Both the position numbers and the translations under genes were made by a program. From contig NC_092874.1 of NCBI RefSeq assembly GCF_028372415.1, positions 119,671,244-119,735,243 of the forward strand: DNA of 64,000 bases. The letters are read 5' to 3'. Of this stretch, positions 12,130 through 22,821 are shown piece by piece (the first letter of the stretch is position 1; each line of letters opens with the position of its first letter). Under the pieces are notes generated by a model. It had not been told where the DNA came from. It searched no databases and saw only the letters and a program-made list of their open reading frames with translations. The DNA comes from Notamacropus eugenii (taxonomy: Eukaryota > Chordata > Mammalia > Diprotodontia > Macropodidae).

Positions 12130-12418
12130 AGCAAAGAGTTAAAGAATGAGTGACACATCTACTTTCCATTTCCCTACTCTATGCTAGGCACCATGCTAAA
12201 CACTTTATAAATATTATCTATTGAGTCCTCCCAACAATTCTAGGAGGTAGGTGCTATTATTATCCCCTTTTAACAGTTGAGGAAACCAAGACAAACAGAG
12301 GTTAAGAGACTTGCTCAGGGTCACACAGTTAGCAAATGTCTGAAGTGGATTTGAACTCAGATCTTCCTGACTCCAGGCCCAGAGCTCTATCTACTGCACT
12401 AACTGGCTAACCTGATAT
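12130..12418 (-). mobile_element. MIR/CORE-SINE, minus strand
   Basis: The plus strand reads as the complement: 'actctatgctaggcaccatg', 'gaggaaaccaagacaaacag', 'cttgctcagggtcacacagt', 'ggatttgaactcagatcttc' and a 'ctgcactaactggctaacct' end. Confidence 0.75.
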
Positions 12419-12584
12419 TCTCTCCTGGTTCTCTAAGGTAACTTAAATAAAAGGCATTTATTAAATGTCAAATAAGCAAAGAACATTTTGCTACACGTTG
12501 AAGGAAGATACATAGTTTAGATAAGGAACAGACCTCACTTTCCTAGAATTTAATATTTAATAGGGAGAGTTTGAAGGAATAGGG

Positions 12585-12725
12585 CCATGCTGAGGTTTTA
12601 CAGATGGGGAAACTGAGGCCCAAGGATGTTAAATAACTTGGTCAAGGTAACAGTGAGTGTCAGAGACAGGATTGAAACCCAGGTCCTCTTGACTCCTGAC
12701 CTGTACTACACTGCTTCAGGACCTT
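12585..12725 (-). mobile_element. MIR, minus strand
   Basis: 'ttttacagatggggaaactg', 'ggtcaaggtaacagtgag' and 'gaaacccaggtcctcttgac' give a MIR complement. Confidence 0.7.
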
Positions 12726-12829
12726 GCAGATGAGGTTGTTTCCAGTTATGTTACCACCCTATGGTTTGCTGAGGTTTGATGAACTAGAAGTTTAAAGACT
12801 CAGAAGGACCAACATATATATTAAAATAA

Positions 12830-13345
12830 ACAAAGTTGAAGGAAGTGCGGGAAATTGAGTCAGGTGTTAAAGTCACTGAGGAAGATAAGAATCTGCTAGC
12901 AACAAGATCTACCCAAGGCAATATAATTCACATACTGTGAACTTCAAAGAAGGAGAGGTTCTGAGTGATGGACGCAACAGAAAGGCCTGGAAGTGCTAGT
13001 GGTGAGAGAGAAATCTGATGCCTGCTGGCTGTGTGAATTATAGTGGAAAGGAGAGGGGAATGGATAAGAGGAATAGCCAGCATTAAAAAGGGTGGAAAGG
13101 AATTTAGTGTCTTCAGGGAAAAGCCAGGTTTCATTCAGTGCCCAGAATTAAAAGCACAATAAGAAGAAAAGCTCAAGGACCAAGGGAAATTTTTAAATAG
13201 TATAGAGCAGAGAATTTAGAGGGAACAGTATAAAGGACAGACAAAAGATAGAGACTAGGAAGAGATAAGAGTAAGGTGGATGTAGACAGGAGTATGTAAA
13301 AATATAAGAGAGAAAACTATTTTTTACCTTGGCAAGTAGTAGTTC
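12830..13345 (-). mobile_element. L2 endonuclease region remnant
   Basis: The minus strand carries the remains of an L2 endonuclease reading frame: a block reading ALNETW.FPED (compare the ALTETWL..ED motif of L2/CR1 apurinic-type endonucleases) near 13090-13150. Stops and frameshifts break it. Frames on either side are not joined. Confidence 0.5.
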
Positions 13346-13349
13346 TAAA

Positions 13350-14388
13350 AGATACAAACTAGAGAATTAAGAGAATGGGATTTTCTAGCCATAGGACAAT
13401 AGATGCATCAGGTGAGCAGAGATTATAGAGCAATTGATCCCCAAGTTTCTAACTGAAATGTTGATGTCTCTGAATGTTGATCTCGTTTCCCAGGTGCAGC
13501 CCACTTACGCTTGTTATAGGGTGAATGTCACAAATTAGTGGGACTAGTAGGGTACTGGAAGTTGAAAGAACTTTTTGCCAATCTCCCTCTCCAAGGTGGT
13601 ACTTGCTCAGTGGGGAAAGAATCTGAAGAAGTAACAAAGAACCCTAAACCATGTTGAGAGCTTGCAAGGTAGAAGAATGTGACACAAAGAAGTAAAGGAA
13701 GAGGAACCATAATAGAAAGGATGTTCTGCCCAGGGAAGACAGAGATGGACCATCTGAGGAGGGAGCATCTTGTGTTCTAAGGACCAAGGGCAAATATTCA
13801 CAAGCATTGTTGAAAGTGCTATCGTTGACGACTATTTAGAGGAGAAAGCATTGCTGTGGTCAGCAACCCCTGCTGAAGATGACCAAAGTCATCTTGATAC
13901 AAACCAGCAGGAGTTGTGCTACGTACCTGCATGAGTCATATATCCAGAATAGGACTTAAGAAGCCTGAGAGCTTCCCAATATTTGTTGGATTCAATGATC
14001 TTTGCCTACCATGTAACAGCATGGTAATACCAGAAGGAACCTAAAAAGACCTGCTCGAGGTAATGCTTAAGAAGCCCTGGGAAAGAAACTGAACATCTTG
14101 GGAGCATAGGGGTTGTTTTTATCATATCACTACTGCCCACTGATCATAGAGACTTCAAAATAGAGGATTCATTGTCTTAATATGAAAAAGCAAATCAGGC
14201 TTCAGAAAGATTGCTGAGACTTGCTGGTATGTAACTCATGGTTAGAATACAGCAGCAGAAAGGTCTATTATTCAAAAGGAAGAGTTAGTAGAATGACTTT
14301 GTACTTTACAGAAGGAATATGAACTAAAGACATGTATCAAGGGGTAAAGCAGAGAGTATTTGGATGAGGGTCAGTCCACAGGGGGCAG
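13350..14388. other. No feature recognised
   Basis: The sequence looks like unique DNA. Overlapping minus-strand frames of 60-66 codons at 13449-13807 have no recognisable motif. Confidence 0.4.
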
Positions 14389-14391
14389 TAT

Positions 14392-14562
14392 GATGTGGGG
14401 TGGGGGAAAAAGAGCACACTGGCTTTGGAGTCAGAGGCTCTGGGTTCAAATCTCATGCCTGAAAACTTACTCTGTATGACTTTGGGCAAGTCACTTAAAC
14501 TCCAAGGGCTGTACCAGATGACCTTTAAGGTCCCTTCCAGGTCTAGATCTATGATTCATGAT
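14392..14562 (+). mobile_element. MIR-like SINE
   Basis: It has 'ggctttggagtcagaggctc', 'tgactttgggcaagtcact' and 'ggtcccttccaggtctagat'. Confidence 0.65.
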
Positions 14563-14564
14563 CT

Positions 14565-14612
14565 TAGTTGGTTGGTTGTTGTCTGTCTTAGAAGAGGACA
14601 AAAATGACATCA
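14565..14612 (-). mobile_element. ACAACA-tailed SINE end, cut by HAL1
   Basis: The plus strand reads as the complement of the tail of the SINE seen at 52880-53190 ('ttggttgttgtctgtc', 'gaggacaaaaatgacatcac'). The HAL1-like element starts within it. Confidence 0.5.
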
Positions 14613-17295
14613 CCAATGGGCCAAGATGGTGGAGTAGAAGGATTCACAGATGCTTAGCTCTTACCCCACAGCCCATAAAATACATGTAAAGAAGAACTCT
14701 CAACAAATTCTAGAGCAGCAGAAGCCACAGACCAACAGAGCGGAGGAGATTTCTGTTCCAGAGAGACCTGAAAAACCAATGGGAAAGGTCTGTTGCACAC
14801 CGGACTCGGAGCAGAGCCCAACTCTGCCTTGACCACACAGCACTGAGAGGAGCAGATCCGAGTAGGCTTCAGGGGTAGAATCTCCAACGGCAGCACAGAT
14901 CCCTCAACCCATAGGTGCCAAAGGTCAGCGAGAGGGTCTTTTCAGCTGGCCTGAGGGGAGTGGAATGTTCCCATAACTCAGGCCCCTTTGGAAGGCAGCA
15001 GAGGAGGCAGCAGCTGACAAGGGCTCCCAAAGCAGGCAGTGGCCCACATCCATTATTGAAGGTCTCCGTGTAAACCCCCTGAGGGAACTGAACCTGGTGG
15101 GGCAACCCTGCCCCAACCTGAGCAGCTGAACTTAATCTCACACTAAATAGCAGCCCCACCCTTGCCAAAAGCCCCAGAGGCTTGGGAGCAGCATTTGAAT
15201 CTCAGTCCCCAAGCCCTGGCTGGGCGGAACTGGAGGCAAGGTAGTTGTGGAGAGGAAACTCAGAAGTCAAGTAACTGGCTGGGAAAATGCCCAGAAAAGG
15301 GAAAAAAAATAAGACCATAGAAGGTTACTTTCTTGGGGAACAGATGGCTTCCCCCATCCCTTCAGATGAGGAAGAACAAGACATACTGTCAGAGGAAGTC
15401 AAAGGCCCTCCCTCCAAAGGGGACTTAAACTTGGCACAGGCAATAGAAGACCTTAAGAATCAAGTTAGCAGCTTACTAAAGAAGAACCAAAAAAATGCTG
15501 GGGAAAATAGCAGCTTTAAAAAGAGGCTAACTCAGTTGGAAAAAGAGGTCCAAAAAACCAACAAGGAGAAGGAGGTTTTAAAAAGCAGAATTAGCCAAAT
15601 GGAGGAGAAGGTTCAAAAGCTCACTGAACAAAATAATTTGTTGAAAGAGAGAATTGAGTCCAGGGAAATGAATGACTATGAGTTAAACCAAGAAGTTAGT
15701 AAACAAAGCCAAAAATTTGAAAAAATAGAAGATAAGGTGAAACAACTCATTGGAAAAACAACTGACCTGGACAATAGATCCAGGAGAAATAATTTAAAAA
15801 TTACTGGACTACCTGAAAGCCATGATCAAAAAAAGAACCTAAGCATTATCTTCCATGAAATTATCAAGGAAAACTGCCCTGATATTATAGAATCAGAGGA
15901 CAAAATGGATATTGAAAGAATTCATCGTTCACCTCCTGAAAGAAACCCAAACAGAGAAACTCCTAGGAATATTGTGGCCAAATTTCAGAGTTCCCAGATC
16001 AAGGAGAAAATACCGCAAGCAGCTAGAAAGAAACAATTTGAGTACTGTGGAACTACAATCAGGATAACACAAGATCTGGCAGCTCCAACATTAAGCGATC
16101 AAAGGGCTTGGAGTGGGATATTTCAGAAGTCAAAGGAACTGGGATTGAAGCCAAGAATCACCTACCCAGAAAATCTGAATATAATACTTCAAGGGAAAAA
16201 ATGGTCATTCAGTGATATAGACAAATTTCAAGATTTCACGTTGAGGAAAAGACCAGATCTGTATTTAAAAATTTGACTTCCCAAGATAAGAATCAAGAGA
16301 AGCATGAAAAGGTAAACAGAAAAGAAAAATCATAAAAGACTCTGTAAAGCTGAACTGTTTACATTACCACATGGAAAGAAAATATTTTTAACTCTTGAAT
16401 CTTTTCTCAGCATTTGGGTAGTTGGAGAGATTGTACATACACACACACACACACACACACACACTCATATACACATAGATAGATAGAGAGTATAGGGTGT
16501 GTTATATTAGAAGAGATGATATACACACACACAAAAATAAAATAAAATAAAAATTAAGGGGTGAAGGAGGAAAATTCTGGGAAGAGAAAGGGAGTAATGG
16601 AATGGGGTAGGCTACAACCCATAAGAGAGATAAGAAAAATCTTATTCAATGGAGGAGATAAGGGAGAAGAGGAGGAGGGGGAAAAAATAAAGCTACTCTC
16701 CCCACGTGAGGCTGAAGGAGGGAATAACATGCTCACTAAATTTGATATGAAAATTTATATACACCACAGGAAATTAGGAGAGGAGGCGATAAGTGGAGCG
16801 AGGGAAATGTTAGAAGGGAAGGCAAATGGGAGAAGGGACTCACTAGAAATAAACACTTTCAAGAAGGGACAAGGTCAATTTTAGGGGGGAAAATAAGGGG
16901 GGATAGGGTAGGTCAGAGGGCAATATAATTAGTATTACACAACATGATTACTATGGAAGTCTTTTGCAAAACAACACCTATCTAGTCTGTATTGAATTGC
17001 TTCCCTTCTCAGTGGGGCCAGGGAGGGAGTGGGGTAGGGACAGAAGTTGGAATTCAAAGTATTAGAAACAAATGTTGAGAATTTTTATTGCATATAATTG
17101 GGAAATAAAAACTACAGGGATAAGGGTATGGAAATTCATCTTGCCCTGCAAGGAAAGAGAGAAGATGGGGATAGGAGAGGGGTGGGGTGTGCTAGAGGGG
17201 AAGATATGTTGAGGGCAGGAGTAATCAGAATGCAAGGTATTAGGAAATGGGGGGAGGGGAGTGATTGGGAGAAAAATTGGACATGTTACATAGTG
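14613..17295 (+). mobile_element. HAL1-like (ORF1-only L1) element, copy 1
   Basis: The 5' end 'gggccaagatggtggagtag' begins a GC-richer 5' UTR of about 670 bp. ORF1 (15287-16276) follows, then roughly 1 kb of purine-rich 3' UTR with a CA tract at 16437-16463. There is no trace of an ORF2 endonuclease or reverse transcriptase between ORF1 and the 3' UTR. The other three copies have the same organisation, so it is a family structure rather than a private deletion. The 3' end is eroded and has no clear poly(A); no target-site duplication was found. Confidence 0.8.
15287..16276 (+). CDS. HAL1-like ORF1 protein, copy 1 (329 aa)
   Basis: This is an L1 ORF1-type nucleic-acid-binding protein. L1 ORF1p forms coiled-coil trimers that coat RNA and act as chaperones in the retrotransposition particle. 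Here a long Lys/Glu-rich coiled coil covers roughly residues 45-165. An RRM-like block follows with SRRNNLKITGLPE (about 168-180) and TPRNIVAKF near 225. The C-terminal domain carries RKKQFEYCG, TIRITQDLAAPTLSDQRAW and LKPRITYPENLN. The ATG sits in gggaaaATGccc, as in copies 2-4. It is shorter than copy 3 (374 aa), mainly in the N-terminal and coiled-coil part. The frame is uninterrupted; whether it is expressed is unknown. Confidence 0.75.
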   Translation: MPRKGKKNKTIEGYFLGEQMASPIPSDEEEQDILSEEVKGPPSKGDLNLAQAIEDLKNQVSSLLKKNQKNAGENSSFKKRLTQLEKEVQKTNKEKEVLKSRISQMEEKVQKLTEQNNLLKERIESREMNDYELNQEVSKQSQKFEKIEDKVKQLIGKTTDLDNRSRRNNLKITGLPESHDQKKNLSIIFHEIIKENCPDIIESEDKMDIERIHRSPPERNPNRETPRNIVAKFQSSQIKEKIPQAARKKQFEYCGTTIRITQDLAAPTLSDQRAWSGIFQKSKELGLKPRITYPENLNIILQGKKWSFSDIDKFQDFTLRKRPDLYLKI

Positions 17296-17518
17296 AGGTA
17301 AAAGCAATTAGTATTAAAACAATAGACTGAATTAATTACTGAGAATAAATCAATGACATCTTTAGTTTGGAGAAAAGAATTTCAGTCTAAATTTTCTAGA
17401 GGAAGGTTACCTTGGGTAAAATTTGGCATTGATGGAAAAGTCAAGGTTTTAATGGTAAATTTGATTTTATGATTGCCATTTAACCAGGAACTAGAACATG
17501 TATAGAAAGACATGTAAG
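17296..17518. other. Spacer between two HAL1-like copies
   Basis: About 220 bp of AT-rich sequence with no recognised feature separates the copies. Confidence 0.4.
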
Positions 17519-20213
17519 GGGGTGGAGCCAAGATGGCGGAGTAGAAACACACAAATACGCTAGCTCCGAACCCACAGCCCATGAAATATCTGTAGAAAAG
17601 AGCTGCCAATAAATTCGGGAGCAGGAGAAGCCACATAACAGCGGAGCGGACAAGATTTCTGTTCCAGAGAGCCTGAAAACCTCTCGCAAAAGGTTCTTCG
17701 CACCGCGGACTGGGCCAAGCAGGGAGCAGATCCAAGCAGGCTTCAGGGACAGAATCTCCAGCAGCCACGCGGGTCCCTACACCCACAGGTGACAAGGGTC
17801 GGTGAGAGGGTCTCTCTGGCAGGTTGAGAGGGGAGTGGGGAGCCCCCATGACTCAGGCCCCCTCGGGAGGCACCAGCGGAGGTGGGAGCAGACCAGGGCT
17901 CCCCAAGCAGGCAGGAGCCTGGATCCATTGTTGAAGGTCTCTGCATAAACCCCCTGAGGGAACTGAGCCCCGTGGGGCGGCCCTGCCCCAACCCGGGCAG
18001 CTGAACTTGATCTCACACTGAATAGCAGCCCTGCCCCCGCCAAAAGCCTTGAGGCTGGGAAGCAGCATTTGAGTCTCAGACCCCAAGCGCTGGCTGGGAG
18101 GATCTGGTGGCGAGGTGGGTGTGAGGAGAATATTCAGAGGTCAAGTCACTGGCTGGGAAAATGCCCAGAAAAGGGAAAAAAAACCAAGACTATAGAGGGT
18201 TACTTTCTTGGTGAGCAGGTTTCTTCTCCCCTCCTTTCTGATGAGGAAGAGCGGTGCTCACCATCAGGGAAAGACACGGAAGTCAGGACTTCTGTATCCC
18301 AGCCCACTCAATGGGATCAGACCTGGGAAAAGCTCAAAAAGAGCTCAGAAAATTTTGAAAATTATGTTAGAGAGGTGGAGGAAAAACTGGGAAGAGCAAT
18401 AAAAGACTTGCAAGCAAAGTATGCTGAAGAAAATAACACCCTGAAAAATAGGCTAACTCAATTGGCAAAGGAGGTTCAAGAAGCCAAGGAGGAGAAGAAT
18501 GCTTTCAAAAGCAGAATTAGCCAAATGGAAAAGGAGATTCAAAAGCTCACTCAAGAAAAGAGTTCTTTCAAAATTAGAATGTAACAGATGGAGGCTAATG
18601 ACTTTATGAGAAACCAAGAAATCACAAAACAAAACCAAAAGAATGGAAAAATGGAAGATAATGTGAAATACCTCATTGGAAAAACAACTGACCTGGAAAA
18701 TAGATCCAGGAGAGACAATTTAAAAATTATGGGACTACCTGAAAGCCATGATCAAAAAAAGAGCCTAGACATCATCTTTCATGAAATTATCAAGGAAAAC
18801 TGCCCTGAGATTCTAGAACCAGAGGGCAAAATAAATATTGAAAGAATCCACTGATCACCACCTGAAAAAGATCCAAAAAGAGAAACTCCTAGGAATATTG
18901 TGGCCAAATTCCAGAATTCCCAGGTCAAGGAGAAAATATTGCAAGCAGCTAGAAAGAAACAATTCAAGTATTGTGGAAATACAATCAGGATAACACAAGA
19001 TCTAGCAGCTTCTACATTAAGGGATCGAAGGGCATGGAATAGGATATTCCAGAAGTCAAAGGAACTAGGACTAAAACCAAGAATCACCTACCCAGCAAAA
19101 CTGAGTCTAATACTTCAGGGGAAAAATTGGTCTTTCAATGAAATAGAGGACTTTCAAGCATTCTTGATGAAAAGACCAGAGCTGAAAAGAAAATTTGACT
19201 TTCAAACACAAGAATGAAGAGGAGCATGAAAAGGTAAACAGCAAAGAGAAGTCATAAGGGACTTATAAAAGTTGAACTGTTTACATCCCTACATGGAAAG
19301 ACAATATTTGTAACTCTTGAAACTATCCAGTATCTGGGTACTGGGTGGGATTACACACACACACATAGAGACAGACTGCACAGAGTGAATTGAATAGGAT
19401 GGGATCATATCTTTAAAAAAATGAAATCAGCAGTGAGAGAGAAATATATGGGAGGAGAAAGGGAGAAATGAAATGGGGCAAATTATCTCTCATAAAAGAG
19501 GCAAGCAAAAGACTTTTTTAGTTTGGGGGAAAAGAGGGGAGGTGAGAGAAAAACATGAAGTCTACTCTCATCACATTCCACTAAAGGAAGGAATAAAATG
19601 CACACTCATTTTGGTATGAAAGCCTATCTTACAATACAGGAAAGTGGGGGATAAGGGGATAAACAGGGTGGGGGGAATGATGGAAGGGAGGGCATGGGGA
19701 GGAGGGTGCAATTTGAGGTCGACACTCACGGGGAGGGACAGGACCAAAGACAGAATAGAAGGAATTGGAGGCAGGATAGGATGGAGGGAAATATAGTTAG
19801 TCTTATACAACACGACTATTATGGAAGTCATTTGCAAAACTACACAGATTTGGCCTACATTGAATTGCTTGCCTTCCAAAGGGAGGGGGTGGGGAGGGAG
19901 GGAGGAAAAGAAGTTGGAACTCAGAGTTTTAGGAATAACTGTCGAGTACTGTTCTTGCCACTAGGAAATAAGAAATACAGGTAAAGGGGTATAGAAAGTT
20001 ATTTGGCCCAACAGGACAGAGGAGAGGATGGAGACAAGGGCAGAGAGGAATGATGGAGGAGAGAGCAGAGTGGTGATGGGGACAATTGGAATGCTAGGTG
20101 TTTTGGGGTGGGGGGAGGGGACAAGGGGGGAGAAAATTTGGAGCCCAGAAATTCTGTGAAAATGAATGTTAAAAGTTAAATAAATAAATTAATTAAAATT
20201 AAAAAAAAGATAA
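17519..20213 (+). mobile_element. HAL1-like element, copy 2
   Basis: It begins 'gggggtggagccaagatgg' and has a 5' UTR of about 640 bp. A broken ORF1 (18161-19217) and about 1 kb of 3' UTR follow, with a CA tract near 19355. It ends with 'aaataaataaattaatt' and an A tail at about 20204-20211. No ORF2 sequence is present. Its 5' UTR and 3' UTR align closely with copy 3 (37865-40630). I could not find a target-site duplication. Confidence 0.85.
18161..19217 (+). pseudogene. HAL1-like ORF1, broken (copy 2)
   Basis: It is homologous to the intact copy-3 ORF1 but disabled in several places. A one-base insertion in the A-run just after the ATG (about 18175-18183) shifts the frame. Part of the coiled-coil region is missing (about 18395-18420). 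A G-to-T change makes a TAA at 18582. A TGA lies at 18852, and an extra T near 19195 shifts the C-terminus. RRM (SRRDNLKIMGLPE) and C-terminal (LKPRITYPAKLSL) motifs remain readable. It cannot make a full protein. Confidence 0.85.
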
Positions 20214-20312
20214 ACTTCCCTTTGGACTAGGTCCTAGGAAATTGAGTAAATTAAGCAGTTCATAGAATTGGAGAAATGACGGAGAGCTGAGAACAGACAT
20301 AGGTACTGAGTT
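20214..20312. other. Short spacer
   Basis: About 100 bp of unremarkable sequence lies between copy 2 and the next insertion. Confidence 0.4.
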
Positions 20313-20328
20313 ATAAAATGTGTCTCTC

Positions 20329-20549
20329 GTGGGGTGTGGAAATGTAACCTGCACTACAAGAAAATAGAGGGGAAGGAGATAAGAGAAGGGAGAGGTATGG
20401 TAGAAAGGAGGGCAGATTGGGGGAAGGGGTAATCAGAATGCATGCTGTCTTGGGGTGGGAGGAGGAGGAAGATGGGGAGAAAATTTGGAACTCAAAATCT
20501 TGTGGAAGTGAATGTTGAAAACTACAAAATACATAAATAAATTTAAAAA
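20329..20549 (+). mobile_element. 5'-truncated L1/HAL1 3' end with perfect TSD
   Basis: It consists of the terminal 3' UTR module only: 'ggaggaagatggggagaaaa', 'tttggaactcaaaatcttg', 'aatgttgaaaactac', then 'aaataaatttaaaaa'. It is flanked by a perfect 16-bp direct repeat (ataaaatgtgtctctc) at 20313-20328 and 20550-20565, so it is a genuine target-primed insertion. Confidence 0.9.
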
Positions 20550-20639
20550 ATAAAATGTGTCTCTCCAAACAGTTCATCAGGAACATAATAATCATTATAA
20601 TAAAAACAGTAATAGCAACAGCTAATTATAAATATAATA

Positions 20640-20765
20640 TTCTGTTCAGTAGTCTACATCACGTCCAGCTCCAAATGACTGCATTTGGGTTTTTCTTGGG
20701 AAAGATGCTGGAGTGGTTTGTCATTTCCCTCTCAGGCTCATTTAAGATGAGGAAGTGAGGAGGAG
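20640..20765 (-). mobile_element. Marsupial SINE fragment, minus strand
   Basis: 'gggtttttcttgggaaagat' and 'ctggagtggtttgtcatttc' are the complement of the 3' half of the CORE-type SINE. Confidence 0.7.
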
Positions 20766-21582
20766 GAGGAACTTCATGATACTTTATGATTGTTTCATTC
20801 AGTAGTGGCATTTCATTTTCTTTTAGTCCAAGCAGCCAAGCTCAGCCTGGTATCTGCCATACCCTTGCCCTCTAGCCCAGGCAGCTAGGTTCAGAGGAAC
20901 TGAAGGGAATTGGTTTGGGGCCAGCTGTTATGGACCAGTAACGTGAGTGTGGAGCCTCTTTTTTATCCCAGGCCAGGAGCCTGGCTGGAAGCAGGAGGAA
21001 CTTGTGACTGAGGAGCTGGAGCAGAGGAGCTCTGGAAGGAGACGTTGGTCCCTGAGGCTATGGGAGAAAACAGAAAGCAGAGATTCGTCAGGACCCAACT
21101 CGAGTCATCCTCACCTTTCATGCCCCAACTATCTGACTCTGATTTTCACCATTCTCTCCATCCCCAAACTTTCCACTAGAATTTCTCTGCTGAAAAATTA
21201 GGACTCACGATAAGGATCTTAAGACACTGTTCAGTAATGCAGGATGTTATGGATAGATTACATTCTAGTACTTTCTCATCTCTTTCTTCCTCAGTACCAA
21301 AATACCTCAAGCGTGGTGGAGATATCAGGTGTACTGCCCTTTCAGCCCAACAGTGACTGGAACCCAGGACCATCTTCCTTGAACCTTGACCCTGCTCCCC
21401 ACTAATCAGAAACATCATCTCACCTGTTCTCTTCCACTTTCTGTGGACAAAGAATATGGAGACATTGAGCAGCAGAAGAACTTTGAATCCCAGGAGAAAA
21501 ATCAGAAAGAGTTATGCAGAAACAGCTAAGCCTAGAAGTTAAAGAGACAAAAGGAATGGACAGCTGAGAGCTTGGCAGAGGG
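20766..21582. other. No feature recognised
   Basis: The region is GC-moderate, with short open frames (20947-21201 plus, 21176-21418 minus) lacking motifs or splice evidence. Confidence 0.4.
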
Positions 21583-22077
21583 AATATGTGAGCCATTTAA
21601 TAGTAGAAAGACTTAGGTTGAAGTGGACGTTATTCCCCACCCCACCCCCCCCTCCCGGAGCCCCTGGGTTGAGAAATGTCTGTTGAGTTTCTAGGCAGGG
21701 TTGGGCCCAGTCACTTACTGTTGTGCCCCCCTTGCCTAGTAGCCGCCCCCCTTTGCCTAGGCAGCCACTTTCTGTTGGGCTCCCTTGCCTAGGCAGCCAC
21801 TTTCTGTTGTGCCCCCTTGCCTAGTAGCCACTTTTTATTGTGCCCCCTTGCCTAGCAACAACTTGGGCCCCTGTCAAAACTGTTCTGTGAGATATGTTTG
21901 ATGTTAAAACCGCAAGGCTGTACTGGGAAGTGCCGAGATGCTTAAAAGGCACACACACCTTAGTTCGGGGCTGCCTCCTCTGGGTTTTTCCATGAGACAG
22001 CCTCCAGCCCAGCTAATAAAGACGCTCACAAAATTCCCAAAAAAAAAAAACAAAACAAAAACATGTAAGCCACTTAA
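21583..22077 (+). mobile_element. LTR-like retroposed segment with poly(A) and flanking repeats
   Basis: A body (21601-22059) has four to five imperfect tandem units of about 35-40 bp with the core 'cccccttgcctag' (21715-21865). A TATA-like 'gcttaaaaggca' (about 21940) and an AATAAA signal at 22015-22021 follow, then an A-rich tail at 22039-22060. Promoter-like box, short spacing and polyadenylation signal resemble the end of a retroviral LTR R region. Flanks 21583-21600 and 22060-22077 match at 15 of 18 positions, all three differences being transitions, as expected of an aged target-site duplication. The identity as an LTR is inferred; no gag, pol or primer-binding site is present. Confidence 0.5.
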
Positions 22078-22079
22078 GA

Positions 22080-22820
22080 CTTGCCTCAAAAGATGTTCCT
22101 TAGCCAAAGTGAAACTATAATCATATTTGAAACCTGGTTATTGGAACCTGCCATTTTTAGATGCTATGGGACTACTAAGTGAATGTTCTTCTGAGACTAA
22201 CTCCAGGTATGGAGAGCAAGAAAGGTGGTCTGAGCCTCCAATACATGATGCCAGTAAGCTGATGAGATGTTGGTATGAACTAAATAGGTGATCTCAAGGG
22301 AAGGGTGGGAGAGTGGCTGTTCAGCATGGGCTGAGGTGGGATTCTCCTGACTCGGTTTCCCCACTGACACCTGGTAGACTTTAAGCCTGACTGAATGCAA
22401 GTGGATAATCTAATCCTGCCTGGAACTGACATGAAGCTTGGGAAATATTGTATCCCTGCAGTGTCCTTACTATTGATGGCAATTTCCTGTAGTCAAAAGG
22501 TTTGTAAGCTAAATACCAGATCTATTCAATTATAGATTATTGGTAGGGGAACATCTGAGGTTAAGTCTAAAATTAAGCTATTAGGCATAGGACTTTAGAC
22601 CAACAACATTAACTTAGGGTCCTTTAATTCTTAGTAATACTGTGGAGACAATTAGGTCAAGAGCTTGTGAAGTTAGCGGCATAAATATTATCTGTGTCTC
22701 AGTTGGTTAATGTTTAAAAAAAAATTCTTTTGTGGTCCATATTGCAAATGCTTTAAAAAGCTGTATCACCTGATCAAAAGTCTGAATTGCTTTATCTGTT
22801 ATAAACTGTTAAAAACAAAG
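22080..22820. other. No feature recognised
   Basis: Apparently unique AT-rich sequence. Confidence 0.4.
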
Positions 22821-22821
22821 A

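Noticed and set aside
17382-17849. 155-codon minus-strand frame over the HAL1 copy 2 5' UTR
   Set aside because: It is antisense to the GC-rich 5' UTR. Similar but non-matching frames occur over the other copies' UTRs, and none shares a conserved product.
18069-18160. Reading HAL1 copy 2 ORF1 from upstream of its ATG as a 171-codon gene
   Set aside because: That frame reaches ORF1 only because of the A-run frameshift after the real ATG; it is not a native start.
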